Assembly: GCF_020091585.1 (NCBI RefSeq)
Contig: NZ_CP083582.1
Coordinates: 1,364,001-1,428,000, forward strand
Direction: 5' to 3'
DNA: 64,000 nucleotides
DNA from: Kovacikia minuta CCNUW1
GTDB taxonomy: Bacteria; Cyanobacteriota; Cyanobacteriia; Leptolyngbyales; Leptolyngbyaceae
Part shown: in pieces, positions 17,973-27,400 of the stretch
Position numbering within the stretch: the stretch's first letter is position 1
Layout: every line of letters starts with the position of its first letter
Position numbers and translations under genes: made by a program
The notes under the pieces: model-generated
The model's input: the letters and a program-made list of their open reading frames with translations, nothing else
Database searches by the model: none
Told to the model about the DNA's origin: nothing

Positions 17973-18507
17973 TTTTGAGTTTGCTCATGTCCCCACGCTC
18001 AATCCAGCGGTGGTGATGCAATTTGCCGAATCGACGACTTGGTTACAGAATGCCTCGAATATTTTGATATTTGGACCCAGTGGAACCGGGAAAACGCACG
18101 TCAGTTCTGCATTGGGGCGCTCGATGATAGAACTAGGCAAGTGGGTCAAGTTTCTGCCTGCAACCACTTTGGTGCAGCAACTTCAGCAAGCCAAGCTGCA
18201 ATTACAATTGCCCGCAATGCTGGTCAAACTCGATAAGTACGATCTGCTCATCATTGATGACTTAGGCTATGTCAAAAAATCAGAGGCAGAAACCTCTGTC
18301 TTGTTTGAACTGATTGCCCATCGCTATGAGCGGCGTAGTCTCCTGATTACGGCAAATCAGCCGTTTAGTCAGTGGGATAGCATCTTTACCGATTCGATGA
18401 TGACCGTCGCTGCTATAGATCGCTTAATTCATCACGCGACCATTATCGAGATGCAAACCGAGAGTTTTCGCAAACAAACCGCAATTTCACGCACCCACTC
18501 AACTTAA
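17719..18507 (+). CDS. istB: IstB-like ATPase (element C)
   Basis: This AAA+ transposition helper has Walker A GPSGTGKTH and Walker B LLIIDDLGYV; the C-terminal half is nearly identical to IstB of element A (VKKSEAETSVLFELIAHRYE). ATG 17719 (MTNSSSNLQPP) is chosen because it matches the element A start. It overlaps the 3' part of istA in another frame. Confidence 0.85.
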   Translation: MTNSSSNLQPPSSPHQSLTSVLKRLKLGHFLSDWQAVEHQATQENWSYAQFLLALAEGEANRRDQARIARALKEAQLPYGKSWSNFEFAHVPTLNPAVVMQFAESTTWLQNASNILIFGPSGTGKTHVSSALGRSMIELGKWVKFLPATTLVQQLQQAKLQLQLPAMLVKLDKYDLLIIDDLGYVKKSEAETSVLFELIAHRYERRSLLITANQPFSQWDSIFTDSMMTVAAIDRLIHHATIIEMQTESFRKQTAISRTHST

Positions 18508-18823
18508 ATCAGCATCCGCAATCAAATCTCATTTCTGCTCGGTACTCTGCTATCAATGCAGAAGTCCCTCGTGCTAACGGGCTTTTGCAATTCCAGTTCA
18601 CTACTTTTTGCTGCCTTTTCGCCCCTGTACTACTCGACTTTAGTCCAACTTAAGTCCATTCAAGGAGTACAGCAATTTTAATTGGCATTTTCGACGGTCG
18701 CAATTTACACCTTGCTTTTGATCTCAACGCGATCCTATTCCATTGATTTGAAGTTCAATTTCTTAGCTAAATTAAGGAGAAAATTGTTTGCATTAAAGCG
18801 GTCTATGTAATTGACATTTCACA

Positions 18824-20411
18824 GGCAGGTGGATGGGTTTGAGCAATCCAAAGTGTTGCTGCAAGGCTGAAAGCGTCAGAGTATTGGTTTGCAGATGGTG
18901 ATGTCAGTATTCGGCAACCTGAGATTCTTTGTCATCGGCAGCCGCAATATACAAGCTTTCAACCATCAGGACAGCGGCGGTATCGAGGTCAAACTGCGTT
19001 TTCATCTGTTGCCACAGGTGTTGCCATTGCTCATTGGGCAGTAAGTCCTGTTGCCAGGTGCAGTACAAGAATGCTCGGGGCTTGCGCCTGAGTCCTTCAG
19101 CCACATGTCGGTAGTTGATACACCGAGCACGTCGTTTGCCTGTGCCACTGGTTCGAATGCGAGGCAACTCCACCACCTGCTGGCGATGTAAATACCCGAC
19201 AATCCGGTCATGATATAGATGGAGTTCAAGTTGCCGTCCAATCAGTCGGGCAGGCACGGTATACAACACACAGCGCACATCAATCGTGCTGTGGCAACTC
19301 ACACGGGCGGTGAGGATTTCGTAATCGGCGACCCGTCCTTGGGGCAAGGGTTGCAAATAGGCTTTTTCAGCCTCAATCTTCTCGGTGTGCTGGGCGTTAA
19401 GTCTATCGACCGCCTGGTTAATCAAGGCTTGATACTCGGCAATGCTGCTGAACTCATAACTCCCGCGCAGCAGCAAGGCTTGCTCAATGCGATTCTTCAA
19501 GTGTCCATGGGGAGACTCAATCGACCCATTCTCATGGGCAATGCTGGTGTTGTTTCGCGTCGGTTGCATCCGATAGTGGTGGCACAGATCGTCATACAAC
19601 CGCGTTAAGGGTTTGTTCCGAACACCCCCAGGTTTCGATAGGCGGCACTCAAACTATCGGTACGGTGCTGCTTTGGCGCACCTCCACAGGCAAACAGAGC
19701 ATTTTGTAAGCCTTCGGAGAGCGCAATGAAACTCTCCCCACCTTGGATAATTTGGGCATATTGCCAGCCACTGTATCCCAGACGATAGTGATAGATTAAA
19801 TGCTCAAACGGCTGACCATTGAGGGTGATCTCAATCCCTTTAACTCGGTGAAGTCGGAAAATCCCAGCCTCCCTGGTTCATGCCGCAACTCAAACATCAC
19901 TTCTGGGGCTGACCCATGCAGCGCTTTCCATGTTGCCACTCGTCGCTGTAGGGTTCGCAGCACCTGCGGGTACTTGCCAGGGTATTTTGTTTGCAGATAT
20001 TCGAACAGTGTCATCGGTTTGAGCTTTGGTTGCGCTCGCAGCATTGGCTCTAGTTCACTTTCCCACACCTCCGCTAACGGGTCGGCACTCGTTCGCCACG
20101 CTCGCACCTTTCCCCGGTTTGGTTGGTAGTCCCCAGATTCAATGCGTTGTCCACTGCGTTCTGAAAATTGGGCAACATAAGCCGCTTCGGCTTGAGTTAA
20201 ACCGAGTTCTCGGGCATTCATGTACACTCTGACTTGATAAGTTTCAATCAGTTTTCCAGGCATTAGAGGCTTTCCCTGATGAGGTGATCCTCCAGTGTCT
20301 TTTCTACTGCTGGTTTTGATTCAGATAGCTAACAACCCAACACGGTTTTAGCAGGGTTCTAAATCCGCTATGTAGCTGTCACTTATCCGCTACCCTCATT
20401 GTCATCTGATA
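18824..20411 (-). mobile_element. IS21-like element B, inverted and truncated copy of A
   Basis: From its outer end at 20411 (TATCAGATGACAATG read on the minus strand) the sequence is almost identical to element A through the whole IstA gene, then stops at CCACCTGCC where element C begins. IstB and the other end are missing. Its outer end abuts the group II intron fragment at 20412. A and B form an inverted pair about 8.6 kb apart. Confidence 0.88.
18904..20263 (-). pseudogene. istA: IstA-like transposase (element B), two frameshifts
   Basis: This is the same protein as in element A, but two G runs are one base shorter: AAAGGG for AAAGGGG near 19837 and CTGGGGGTG for CTGGGGGGTG near 19630. 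The frame is lost after TELKG and again after YRNLG. The C-rich run that is short in copy A is intact here. The two copies are thus broken at different homopolymers. Confidence 0.82.
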
Positions 20412-20828
20412 TATCTGGGGAGATCTGCTCAAGAGGCGGTCTGAGTGTCTAAGGGAGTCTGATTGAGGTCTAGCTGGAAACGGTTAGGGAGCCACAGAAC
20501 CCTACGGAAATTGAGGCAGCGCGTCTGGTGGTAACGCTGGGGGTGATTGAGCAGAAGTCGTGCCGTAGCCATAGTAGCCAAACGCTCATTGTAATGGGTG
20601 AGACAGGGTGAAGGGCTGAACTTCAGAGAGCAGGGAGGAGCCGTAAAGCTCGACGTGGCGATGAACCCGGATGGGGGAGCTAAATTGTCGGCGCTTAATT
20701 GCGTAACCAGCCCTAGACACCAATTCCTTGGTATTGGATCGTCTAAACCTTTCTGAGGACGCGCCCCGTGCGGAGCCGCACGCGGGGTGCCGTGGGGACG
20801 GGGAGGGAAAACCTCCCTGTTACCCGAT
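20412..20828 (+). mobile_element. group II intron, 3' fragment (417 nt)
   Basis: As far as I can compare by eye, it is identical to the last 417 bases of the intron at 27481-28182. It ends with a domain V-like hairpin (GCGCCCC...GGGGTGC with a 2-base bulge), a domain VI-like stem (GGGGAGGGAAAACCTCCC) and the terminus TTACCCGAT, with an A seven bases from the end as branch-point candidate. The 5' part was replaced by IS21-like element B. The 3' exon reads TTATCTCGC, the core box of a cassette end. Confidence 0.8.
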
Positions 20829-20837
20829 TATCTCGCT
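20829..20837 (-). other. attC remnant at the 3' end of the restriction cassette
   Basis: TATCTCGC follows the intron end; read on the minus strand it gives GCGAGATAA, the complement of the GTTATCTCGC box that opens the same cassette at 27410. The rest of this attC lay beyond the intron and was lost when the IS element arrived. Confidence 0.6.
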
Positions 20838-20854
20838 TGGCAAGTACATTTCGT

Positions 20855-23800
20855 TTACTTTCCAATCATATGCAATGCCTCGATCCAGATTTTGAGTTCC
20901 TGTTCAGCTAAGTTCTTATCGGTTAACTCTTGTTCCTGATGGGCAATGTAGGTGTTCCGAAAGTCATTGATGCGGGTGACGGTTTCTAGAACTTTGCGTC
21001 CACCCTGAAACCGCAACTGAGTTTGTAAGGCTTCAAACACACCGCCGATTTTTGTTGTGTCGTTGAGAGCATAGTCTAAACACGAGCGCAGCAAGCCAAT
21101 CAGTGACAGCCCGTTGTTAAACACCAGCGTCCGTTTCAGATTTTGGGCAAGTTTTCGATAATAGTCTTCGGATTTGCGATCGACTCCGCCTAAATATGGG
21201 GCAAACCAGGCTTTTTGAGCATCCACAGTAACAGGTAGCTCTGGTTGCAACCGCCGCACCAGAAAGCCTTTCGCAACTTCATCAATCGAACCCAACAGAG
21301 CGGTGAAAACAGGGGCATAATTCATGCCCTCTTTGTTCTCGAAGAAGCGGTAGAGCATGACAGATTGATCGGCGGCACGGCGATAGCGAGAAGGCAGAGC
21401 ATTGAGAATTGCTGGATCAATCAGGCTATCGACAGCAGAAGCTTCTTCATCCACCTGCCCCAAATTCACGAACAGCGGTAAATCCTGAAATTCCTCAGAT
21501 TGGATCAAATTTTGCAGGGCAGGGGCACAGGCACGAGCCAGTTCAGCAACGGTATCGCCTGCCATGCGTTCAAACACACCTTGGGGAATGTAGAGATAGT
21601 GCCATTGAGTTATTTCACTTGAAGCAGCCTCACACCAGGCGATCGCTGCTTTAGCTTTCAAGGGTACATCCCGATCTTCGCGTCCTTTGGTTTCGACCAG
21701 GTAGTAGTGACCATCAAGGGTACGAATGAAGAAGTCTGGGGTGTAGAAGGCGAGGCGATCGCCATTTGCCAGATAGTCCACTCGCAGACATTGTGATCCA
21801 GCATTTTTGGCAAAGGCAGCTACATCGGGGGCGCGATCGCAGAACTTCGCTACTGCTACCTCTAACTCTCGGTTACAGGTAACAAGGTTGAACAAGGTCT
21901 TTACCGCTTCCAGGGCAGGACGGCGTTCGCTCAGGGTGACTTGAAAGGGTTTCCAGGCATTGAGGGATTTGGGCGGTTCGACGATCAGCCGTTCTTCTGT
22001 GGTGGTGGTGCGACTGCGAATCAGGGGGACAAATACCGCCCGCAGGTGTTCGCCCACATCAGAGTCGGCTAATCGAGCCACTAGAGCCGGATCGAACAAG
22101 GTAGTTTTCTGCTCAAATAGGATTTCTTCCAGAAAAGTCTGGATTAGAGGAGCGAGGATGGGATGGAGTCCCCGTAGCTTGCAAATCGTTTCCAGTTGTT
22201 TGACGTAGTAGGAAACGGCACCGATTCCCGATGCCAATAGCGGTAGATTGAGTTGCAATTTCTCGACCACCTCACCTGTAAACAGGTGTCGTCCCTCATA
22301 CTGAATTTCGTTGTTACCCTGTTTACCGAGCGGTAACGGTTTGTAAGGTTTGAACGCCTTTTTCACGTCTTGAATTGTCAAGCCTTCTAGTTTGGGCACA
22401 ATCCGAAAGCCAGCAGATAGGGTGGGAATCTGGATATTCAGGGCATTCATATCTTTATGGGCTTCATCGGGGAAGATGGAAATCGTGGTGGCAGGGACGC
22501 GATCGAGTTCCACGATTTCCAGCGGCAAGCCTTCTTGAGCCAGTTCTTGCTGATAGAGGCTGGCAAAGGCGGGATGTTCGACCACCGTCACCAATTCGTT
22601 GGCTTGACCAGGAGGAGTCATGCGGCGCAAGCCTCGTCCCAGGGTTTGTTCGGGCAGAATGTTGGCTTTAGAACTGTAGGGACGCAGGGGCACGATCGTC
22701 GTCACGTTTCGCACGTCCCAACCTTCCCGCAGCATCAGCACCGAGACAATGCAGAAATAGGGACTAGCGTTGCTATCCAGTTCCCGGCTGAGTTTTCGCA
22801 ATGCCTTCAGGTCATCATCGCTGATCGCTTTTTCGTCTTCAACAAATTCATAGCGGGCATCTTTCCCCCGTCCCACTTTCTTGAGTTTGCCCTTCAGGTT
22901 GGTGTGCAGGTTAATGGTTTTGCCGTTGAGCTGCTCAAATAGGGGGTCGGTGTTGAAGCGTTGAGTGATTTGATCGGCGGCATCGGTATCGTCGCACATG
23001 ATGAACAGGAGGGGCTTTTTGCCGCTGGCTTCCCACTCAGCTTTGCTGGCTTTCCAGCGTTCGTAACCCAGGAGCAAATGCTGTTCCCAGCGATAGGCGG
23101 CGTTGTCGTCGGCTTGTTCGACTAACTTGCGGCTGGCTTGCCCAATCAGCGGGGTTTTGACAATTCCGGCATCCACCGCTTCCCCCAGGGGCGTATCACA
23201 GGCAATATGTTTGAACAGTAGCCCCTTGTTATCTTTGGGGGTGGCGGAAAAGTCGAGTTGTGCCACCAGCTTGCAGCCACTCCGAGCCAGGATGGTTTCA
23301 TGCAGGGTGCGGATCGCTTCGTTCCAGGCAGAGCCGGAATCCCAGACGTGATGGGCTTCGTCATTGAGTACCATGACGCGACGGTGAGCCGTGATTCTAT
23401 CCCGCAGCGCGGCTCCCGTATCGAGGGCTTTGGTTTTTGACACCACGGGACCCATCCAGGCGTAGGAATCTTCCTCGGCGTTCTTTTTGCGTTTGGCGGT
23501 GTCGTAGAGGCGATGGATATTGGTGAGATAGAGCGTTCCGCCCGTTGCCGCACCGCTGGCTTCGTCTTGCAGTACGACTGACAGGTTCCAGTCACCGCGC
23601 CATTCGGAGGGAATCAGTGGGTCTTCGTCAAACACGCGCCCGTTACCAAAGTCGTCTTTGAGGCGTTCGTAGACGGTGAGGTTAGGCGCAATCACCACAA
23701 AATGCCGCGCCATCTCGGAGTCGGATTCCCGCAGGGCGTGGAAGTAGCTCCAGACAATGCACAGGCTCATCACCTTGGTTTTGCCTGCCCCCGTTGCCAG

Positions 23801-24256
23801 TTTGAAGGCATAGCGGCTCCAGGCATCTTCGTCTTCAGTGATACCCAATGCCTGTAGTTCTGCATTCACGCCGCCAAACTCAGCAACAATTTGCGACAGG
23901 CACTCGATCCGACGCACTTCTTTGAGGTAAATCAGAGTTTCCACTGCTTCCCGCTGACAGAAGTAGTAGCGAAACTCAAATTCTTCACCATCAGGGGTAA
24001 TTTTGCGGTGGGCACGGTTAAACCAGTGGTTCAGGAGTTGAATCGTGGTGTCGCTGGCTCCGATGTAGAAGGCTTCTCGCCACTCTCGCACCGCTGCCCG
24101 CAGGTTATTCACCACCTCAATCGCGGAGGCTCTGCGTCCCTGTTTCACCACAGCGGGGTCGCCAGATTTTTCTGCCTGAACGCGGTGGGCGTTGGGTTCC
24201 TGCCAGGGGGCAAACAGGGGTTCGAGAACGGTGGGGTTGAGCGTTGAGGAGGTCAT
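20855..24256 (-). CDS. res: type III restriction enzyme, Res subunit
   Basis: The protein has about 1130 residues (1150 from the upstream ATG at 24307). It holds a superfamily 2 helicase core: Walker A LATGAGKT, the DEAH-type box LNDEAHHVWD, DFSATPKDNKG, and motif VI TLGRGLRR. A PD-(D/E)XK nuclease follows in the C-terminal third (YTPDFFIRTLDGHYYLVETKGRED). Res forms a complex with Mod, translocates on DNA and cuts between inverted unmethylated sites. ATG 24256 (MTSSTLNPTV) is preferred because it lies after the upstream small gene. It is the last gene of the restriction cassette. Confidence 0.88.
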   Translation of the reverse strand: MTSSTLNPTVLEPLFAPWQEPNAHRVQAEKSGDPAVVKQGRRASAIEVVNNLRAAVREWREAFYIGASDTTIQLLNHWFNRAHRKITPDGEEFEFRYYFCQREAVETLIYLKEVRRIECLSQIVAEFGGVNAELQALGITEDEDAWSRYAFKLATGAGKTKVMSLCIVWSYFHALRESDSEMARHFVVIAPNLTVYERLKDDFGNGRVFDEDPLIPSEWRGDWNLSVVLQDEASGAATGGTLYLTNIHRLYDTAKRKKNAEEDSYAWMGPVVSKTKALDTGAALRDRITAHRRVMVLNDEAHHVWDSGSAWNEAIRTLHETILARSGCKLVAQLDFSATPKDNKGLLFKHIACDTPLGEAVDAGIVKTPLIGQASRKLVEQADDNAAYRWEQHLLLGYERWKASKAEWEASGKKPLLFIMCDDTDAADQITQRFNTDPLFEQLNGKTINLHTNLKGKLKKVGRGKDARYEFVEDEKAISDDDLKALRKLSRELDSNASPYFCIVSVLMLREGWDVRNVTTIVPLRPYSSKANILPEQTLGRGLRRMTPPGQANELVTVVEHPAFASLYQQELAQEGLPLEIVELDRVPATTISIFPDEAHKDMNALNIQIPTLSAGFRIVPKLEGLTIQDVKKAFKPYKPLPLGKQGNNEIQYEGRHLFTGEVVEKLQLNLPLLASGIGAVSYYVKQLETICKLRGLHPILAPLIQTFLEEILFEQKTTLFDPALVARLADSDVGEHLRAVFVPLIRSRTTTTEERLIVEPPKSLNAWKPFQVTLSERRPALEAVKTLFNLVTCNRELEVAVAKFCDRAPDVAAFAKNAGSQCLRVDYLANGDRLAFYTPDFFIRTLDGHYYLVETKGREDRDVPLKAKAAIAWCEAASSEITQWHYLYIPQGVFERMAGDTVAELARACAPALQNLIQSEEFQDLPLFVNLGQVDEEASAVDSLIDPAILNALPSRYRRAADQSVMLYRFFENKEGMNYAPVFTALLGSIDEVAKGFLVRRLQPELPVTVDAQKAWFAPYLGGVDRKSEDYYRKLAQNLKRTLVFNNGLSLIGLLRSCLDYALNDTTKIGGVFEALQTQLRFQGGRKVLETVTRINDFRNTYIAHQEQELTDKNLAEQELKIWIEALHMIGK

Positions 24257-24275
24257 GGGTAAGGCAGCAGCAAGT

Positions 24276-24488
24276 TCAAGATGGTTTGTGATGTTCGATC
24301 TCAGCAAAAATATCGTCTAACGAAATGTTTTGTAGGCGTTGCTGACGTTCAGCCGTGTAGTCTCCTTGCCCTGGTTCAAACTGCCGCAAGAAACGGATCA
24401 TGCCATCAAAACCAAGGGCATCTATTAATGCTCGATAGCCAAGGCGATTGAGTTCAAGGGGTGTCATCATTGGTGTTGTCTCCTTCAT
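24276..24488 (-). CDS. small conserved protein between mod and res
   Basis: The 70-residue protein (MTPLELNRLGYRALIDALGF, RFLRQFEPGQGDYTAERQQ, DDIFAEIEH) is of a type often seen singly in cyanobacterial genomes, without assigned function. The start may be 24488 or the internal ATGs about 21-24 bases on. It sits between the DUF2283 gene and res on the same strand. Confidence 0.6.
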   Translation of the reverse strand: MKETTPMMTPLELNRLGYRALIDALGFDGMIRFLRQFEPGQGDYTAERQQRLQNISLDDIFAEIEHHKPS

Positions 24489-24535
24489 AGGGGTTGAGGC
24501 TGAGCATTACAACAAAAGGCATCTCAACGTAATCC

Positions 24536-24760
24536 TCAAGCCGCATTTCCTTTTCCTGAAAGCAACTCAGCCATCAATGGTTTTGATTTGGCAAGCTGAC
24601 TAACCGCCAGAATGGAGAAGCCAAGCAGGTTGCCATCTAAATCGACACGCTCCATAACGGCATCGTTTTCGGTTTCCCGCATATAACCGGGAGCTTCAGA
24701 AAAGGTGACTTCTAGAAAGTCAGCCTCTGGGTCAAACCAAACCTTTACTCGTTCTGCCAT
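24536..24760 (-). CDS. DUF2283 family protein
   Basis: The 74 residues begin VKVWFDPEADFLEVTFSEAPG and match DUF2283, a small beta-rich family found next to small toxin-like proteins. It overlaps the upstream gene by 16 bases, the arrangement of a translationally coupled pair. An antitoxin role is plausible but unproven. Confidence 0.72.
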   Translation of the reverse strand: MAERVKVWFDPEADFLEVTFSEAPGYMRETENDAVMERVDLDGNLLGFSILAVSQLAKSKPLMAELLSGKGNAA

Positions 24761-25056
24761 AGGGTTTCTCCTTTTTTAGGTTTATCAGTGAAATAGGCGG
24801 TGACAACAAAGGCATCATCGGGGAGATACTTCACCACCACACAAAGCCATTTATCCCCAATAACTGTTTGGGTATAGAACTGATAAAGCAGTGCTATGTT
24901 TTCATCACTGCGAGACTGACGTACCAATTTTGGCTGCCTCAGGGTGTCAGCGATTTGAGCCTCCATGCCGACCATCTCAGGGTGGTCGAGAATATGCGCT
25001 AACCGTTCTTCGGTCAAACGCACTTCTCGGTTCTGATAGTCGAGCAGGATGGGCAT
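24745..25056 (-). CDS. small protein paired with DUF2283, possible toxin
   Basis: The 103 residues (VRLTEERLAHILDHPEM, IADTLRQPKLVRQS, ALLYQFYTQTV, KWLCVVVKYLPDDAFVVTAYFTD) have the shape of a small RelE/EndoU-like nuclease fold with conserved His and Arg positions; this assignment is by resemblance only. It starts 4 bases after mod ends and overlaps DUF2283, so the set mod-toxin?-DUF2283-small-res reads as one operon. Confidence 0.55.
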   Translation of the reverse strand: MPILLDYQNREVRLTEERLAHILDHPEMVGMEAQIADTLRQPKLVRQSRSDENIALLYQFYTQTVIGDKWLCVVVKYLPDDAFVVTAYFTDKPKKGETLWQNE

Positions 25057-25060
25057 GACT

Positions 25061-27199
25061 CTACACCTCTACCTCTACGGTAATCGAGGTATCGCAGCCG
25101 AAGGTATCCACGACTTTGACGCAGGCGGTGTATTTGCCCGGAGCGGGGTAGGTGTATCCCGCATCGCTGATGGTTTTGAGGCTGCGATCTTTGCGGGTGC
25201 GATAGTCTTGCCAGTCGTGAGTGAAAGGTTTGCCCGGTTGCCAGTTAAAGTCGATCGCCCAGAAGTCAATAAAGTCAAAGCCACTTTTAATCGCCCGTTC
25301 TTTGATCGCTTCCAGTTCTTTGCTGGGCACTTCGGCAAGGGAGGGGAGGAACTGGGTGAGTTTGATGTCTACTGCCCGGAGAGATCCCCCTAAATCCCCC
25401 TTAGTAAGGGGGACTTCTGAACCGCTCCCCCCCTTTTCAACAGAGGCTTTTCCGGTTCCCCCCTTTTCAAGGGGGGCTAGGGGGGATCTGTAGACGGCTT
25501 CAGCAGCGAGGACAGCCACTTCCAAAAACGGCGGCGGTGCCTTGCGGTTCTTCTCCATAATCTCGCGGGGAATCTGCACCAGCTTTAGCTTTACGCCCAA
25601 CTCCGTCACCAGGGCATTCACCAGCAGATGCAAATCCATCTCAAACTCCCAGGCGAGGCAATAGCACTCCCGCCCACCCGCCTGCGCCGTTGCCTGCGCC
25701 ACCAGCTTTGCCTCTTCGCGGGTAAACATCGAGTCGATGCCATCCACATGGCAAAACGCCCCGGCTTTGCGTCCATGCAGCAGCGGTGACGGTGTACTGG
25801 TCAGCACCTCGGCTTTGAAAAACTCCAGAATCACCCGCCGATGTTCGTCATCCGCCCCCTGCAAGCGGTCTTTTTGCCACCACTGCCGCTCATAGCGCCC
25901 CAGGTTATAGACATCAAAGGCGCGATAGGGCTTGCCCTCACTGTGCAGTTTGCGCTGAAGCTCAATCATCCGCTTGCGCGACGTGTGGATGGCAAACCGC
26001 CCCAAATCACACATCAACCACCTGCGCCCCAACCGCTCGGCAACCGCCCCGGTGGTGCCACTGCCACAAAAGAAATCAGCAACGAGATCGTCTTCGTTGG
26101 AAGAGGCTTGGATAATGCGATCGATTAATGCTTCTGGTTTTTGCGTAGGATAACCTAAACGTTCATGACCTACTGGATTTATACGGTTAACATCATCCCA
26201 AATATTTTGTAGAGGGATACCAGAAATCTCATCAAGATAACGCTTGTACTGAGGAACATTTCCAGGCTTATTCTGAATGATTCTTCCTTCAGCAATAAGT
26301 TGCTCCATTCGCTTCTGACTATATCGCCAGTATCGCCAAACTCCCATCACTTCATAATAAGGATTACCCTTAGATGCACCACCGGGTGCTGTTAAGTCAG
26401 CCAGCCAATAGCGCCTTCCATCCTCATCTCTATATCTGTAATACTTGTCAATATACTCCTGACTATAAGGCGTGTATTGAGTATTAAAAATAAATCCATC
26501 AGTTTTTGAATAGTAAAGAAGAATATCCGTAATCTCTCCGTAAGCTTCTCTACCTTGCTTAGCATTATTATGAGACGTGGATCGTTTCCATATGATCTCA
26601 GATCTAAAGTTTAGAGATCCAAAAACTTCATCTAACAATGCCTTTGCATAATGGGACATTCCTAAATCAAGATGTATGTAGATACTTCCCTTTTCACTCA
26701 GCAACTCACGCATAAGAGTGAAACGCTCAAACAACATATGCAAGTAAGAATCTGTTCCTTTTCCCCATATATCTCTGTAGGCAGCCATTTCTAGAGTTGA
26801 TTGATCTTTGACTAAAGAATCATCTTCCCCAAAGGGAACACTCATCGAAAAATCCGCGCCCACATCAAACGGTGGGTCAATATAAATCAGATCCACCTTG
26901 CCCTTAAACTCCTGCAACAGCGAAGCCATCACCAGCTTGTTGTCGCCCCAAATCAGCCGATTTCTAAAGTCATCCTGCTTCGGGTTTTGCTGTTCAAAAA
27001 GCTCCAACTGCCCCGTCGCCGCCGCTACCCGCCTGGGTTCATCAATGCTCTCAATCTTCTGCATCGGCATGGCACATCCAGCAATATCCACCTCCCGCCG
27101 ATGCCCATACTCGTCATACTTGCCCTCCCACACCAGTTCCGTCCGTAGCGTTGACAGTGGGTGCGGGTTGTGGGGGCCGTAGGTGGGCGGCTGGGTCAT
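25061..27199 (-). CDS. mod: type III DNA methyltransferase, Mod subunit
   Basis: This 712-residue adenine methyltransferase of the beta class has the catalytic motif [10 protein letters not shown] (about 107-116) before the SAM-binding motif [14 protein letters not shown] (about 373-386), with a target-recognition region between. The C terminus ([20 protein letters not shown]) is typical of Mod. It opens the restriction operon. A repeat-encoded stretch [19 protein letters not shown] near residue 580 is an in-frame insertion of a palindromic repeat. Confidence 0.88.
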   Translation of the reverse strand: MTQPPTYGPHNPHPLSTLRTELVWEGKYDEYGHRREVDIAGCAMPMQKIESIDEPRRVAAATGQLELFEQQNPKQDDFRNRLIWGDNKLVMASLLQEFKGKVDLIYIDPPFDVGADFSMSVPFGEDDSLVKDQSTLEMAAYRDIWGKGTDSYLHMLFERFTLMRELLSEKGSIYIHLDLGMSHYAKALLDEVFGSLNFRSEIIWKRSTSHNNAKQGREAYGEITDILLYYSKTDGFIFNTQYTPYSQEYIDKYYRYRDEDGRRYWLADLTAPGGASKGNPYYEVMGVWRYWRYSQKRMEQLIAEGRIIQNKPGNVPQYKRYLDEISGIPLQNIWDDVNRINPVGHERLGYPTQKPEALIDRIIQASSNEDDLVADFFCGSGTTGAVAERLGRRWLMCDLGRFAIHTSRKRMIELQRKLHSEGKPYRAFDVYNLGRYERQWWQKDRLQGADDEHRRVILEFFKAEVLTSTPSPLLHGRKAGAFCHVDGIDSMFTREEAKLVAQATAQAGGRECYCLAWEFEMDLHLLVNALVTELGVKLKLVQIPREIMEKNRKAPPPFLEVAVLAAEAVYRSPLAPLEKGGTGKASVEKGGSGSEVPLTKGDLGGSLRAVDIKLTQFLPSLAEVPSKELEAIKERAIKSGFDFIDFWAIDFNWQPGKPFTHDWQDYRTRKDRSLKTISDAGYTYPAPGKYTACVKVVDTFGCDTSITVEVEV
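25381..25488. repeat. palindromic repeat cluster inside mod
   Basis: Several copies of a CCCCCTTxxxAAGGGGG palindrome (CCCCCTTAGTAAGGGGG, CCCCCTTTTCAAGGGGG and a degenerate one) lie side by side. The same repeat type is common between cyanobacterial genes. Here it is read through in frame and adds about 35 residues to Mod. Confidence 0.75.
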
Positions 27200-27400
27200 A
27201 AAAAATCACGAAAGCTCAAGCGACTGCCCTCAATTATAGTCGCTGCCTAAAATGCCGCCAAATCAGGCTCTTTGACGGATGAAATGGGTGGGGAGGTAGG
27301 GTAACGGGGGCGATTGTCCTGGCGGAAGGGACAGGAGCGATCGCAGAGATTCTTCACTTTGGATAAGTGGCTCAAAGCACTGCCCCAACCCAGGACTAAA

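Larger units (their letters stand above)
16056..18823 (+). mobile_element. IS21-like element C (about 2.77 kb)
   Basis: The ends are related: TGACGATTACATTGC on the left (from 16063) and TGTCAATTACATAGACC read inwards from the right. The element holds an intact IstA-IstB pair, related to but distinct from element A. No matching target duplication is visible: the left flank is a cut DUF1877 gene and the right flank a cut IS21-like copy B. The surroundings have therefore been rearranged since insertion. The outer boundaries are good to about ten bases. Confidence 0.82.

Noticed and set aside
23146-23595. 149-codon frame inside res
   Set aside because: Shadow frame within the helicase region of the Res gene; proline-rich with no homology signal.
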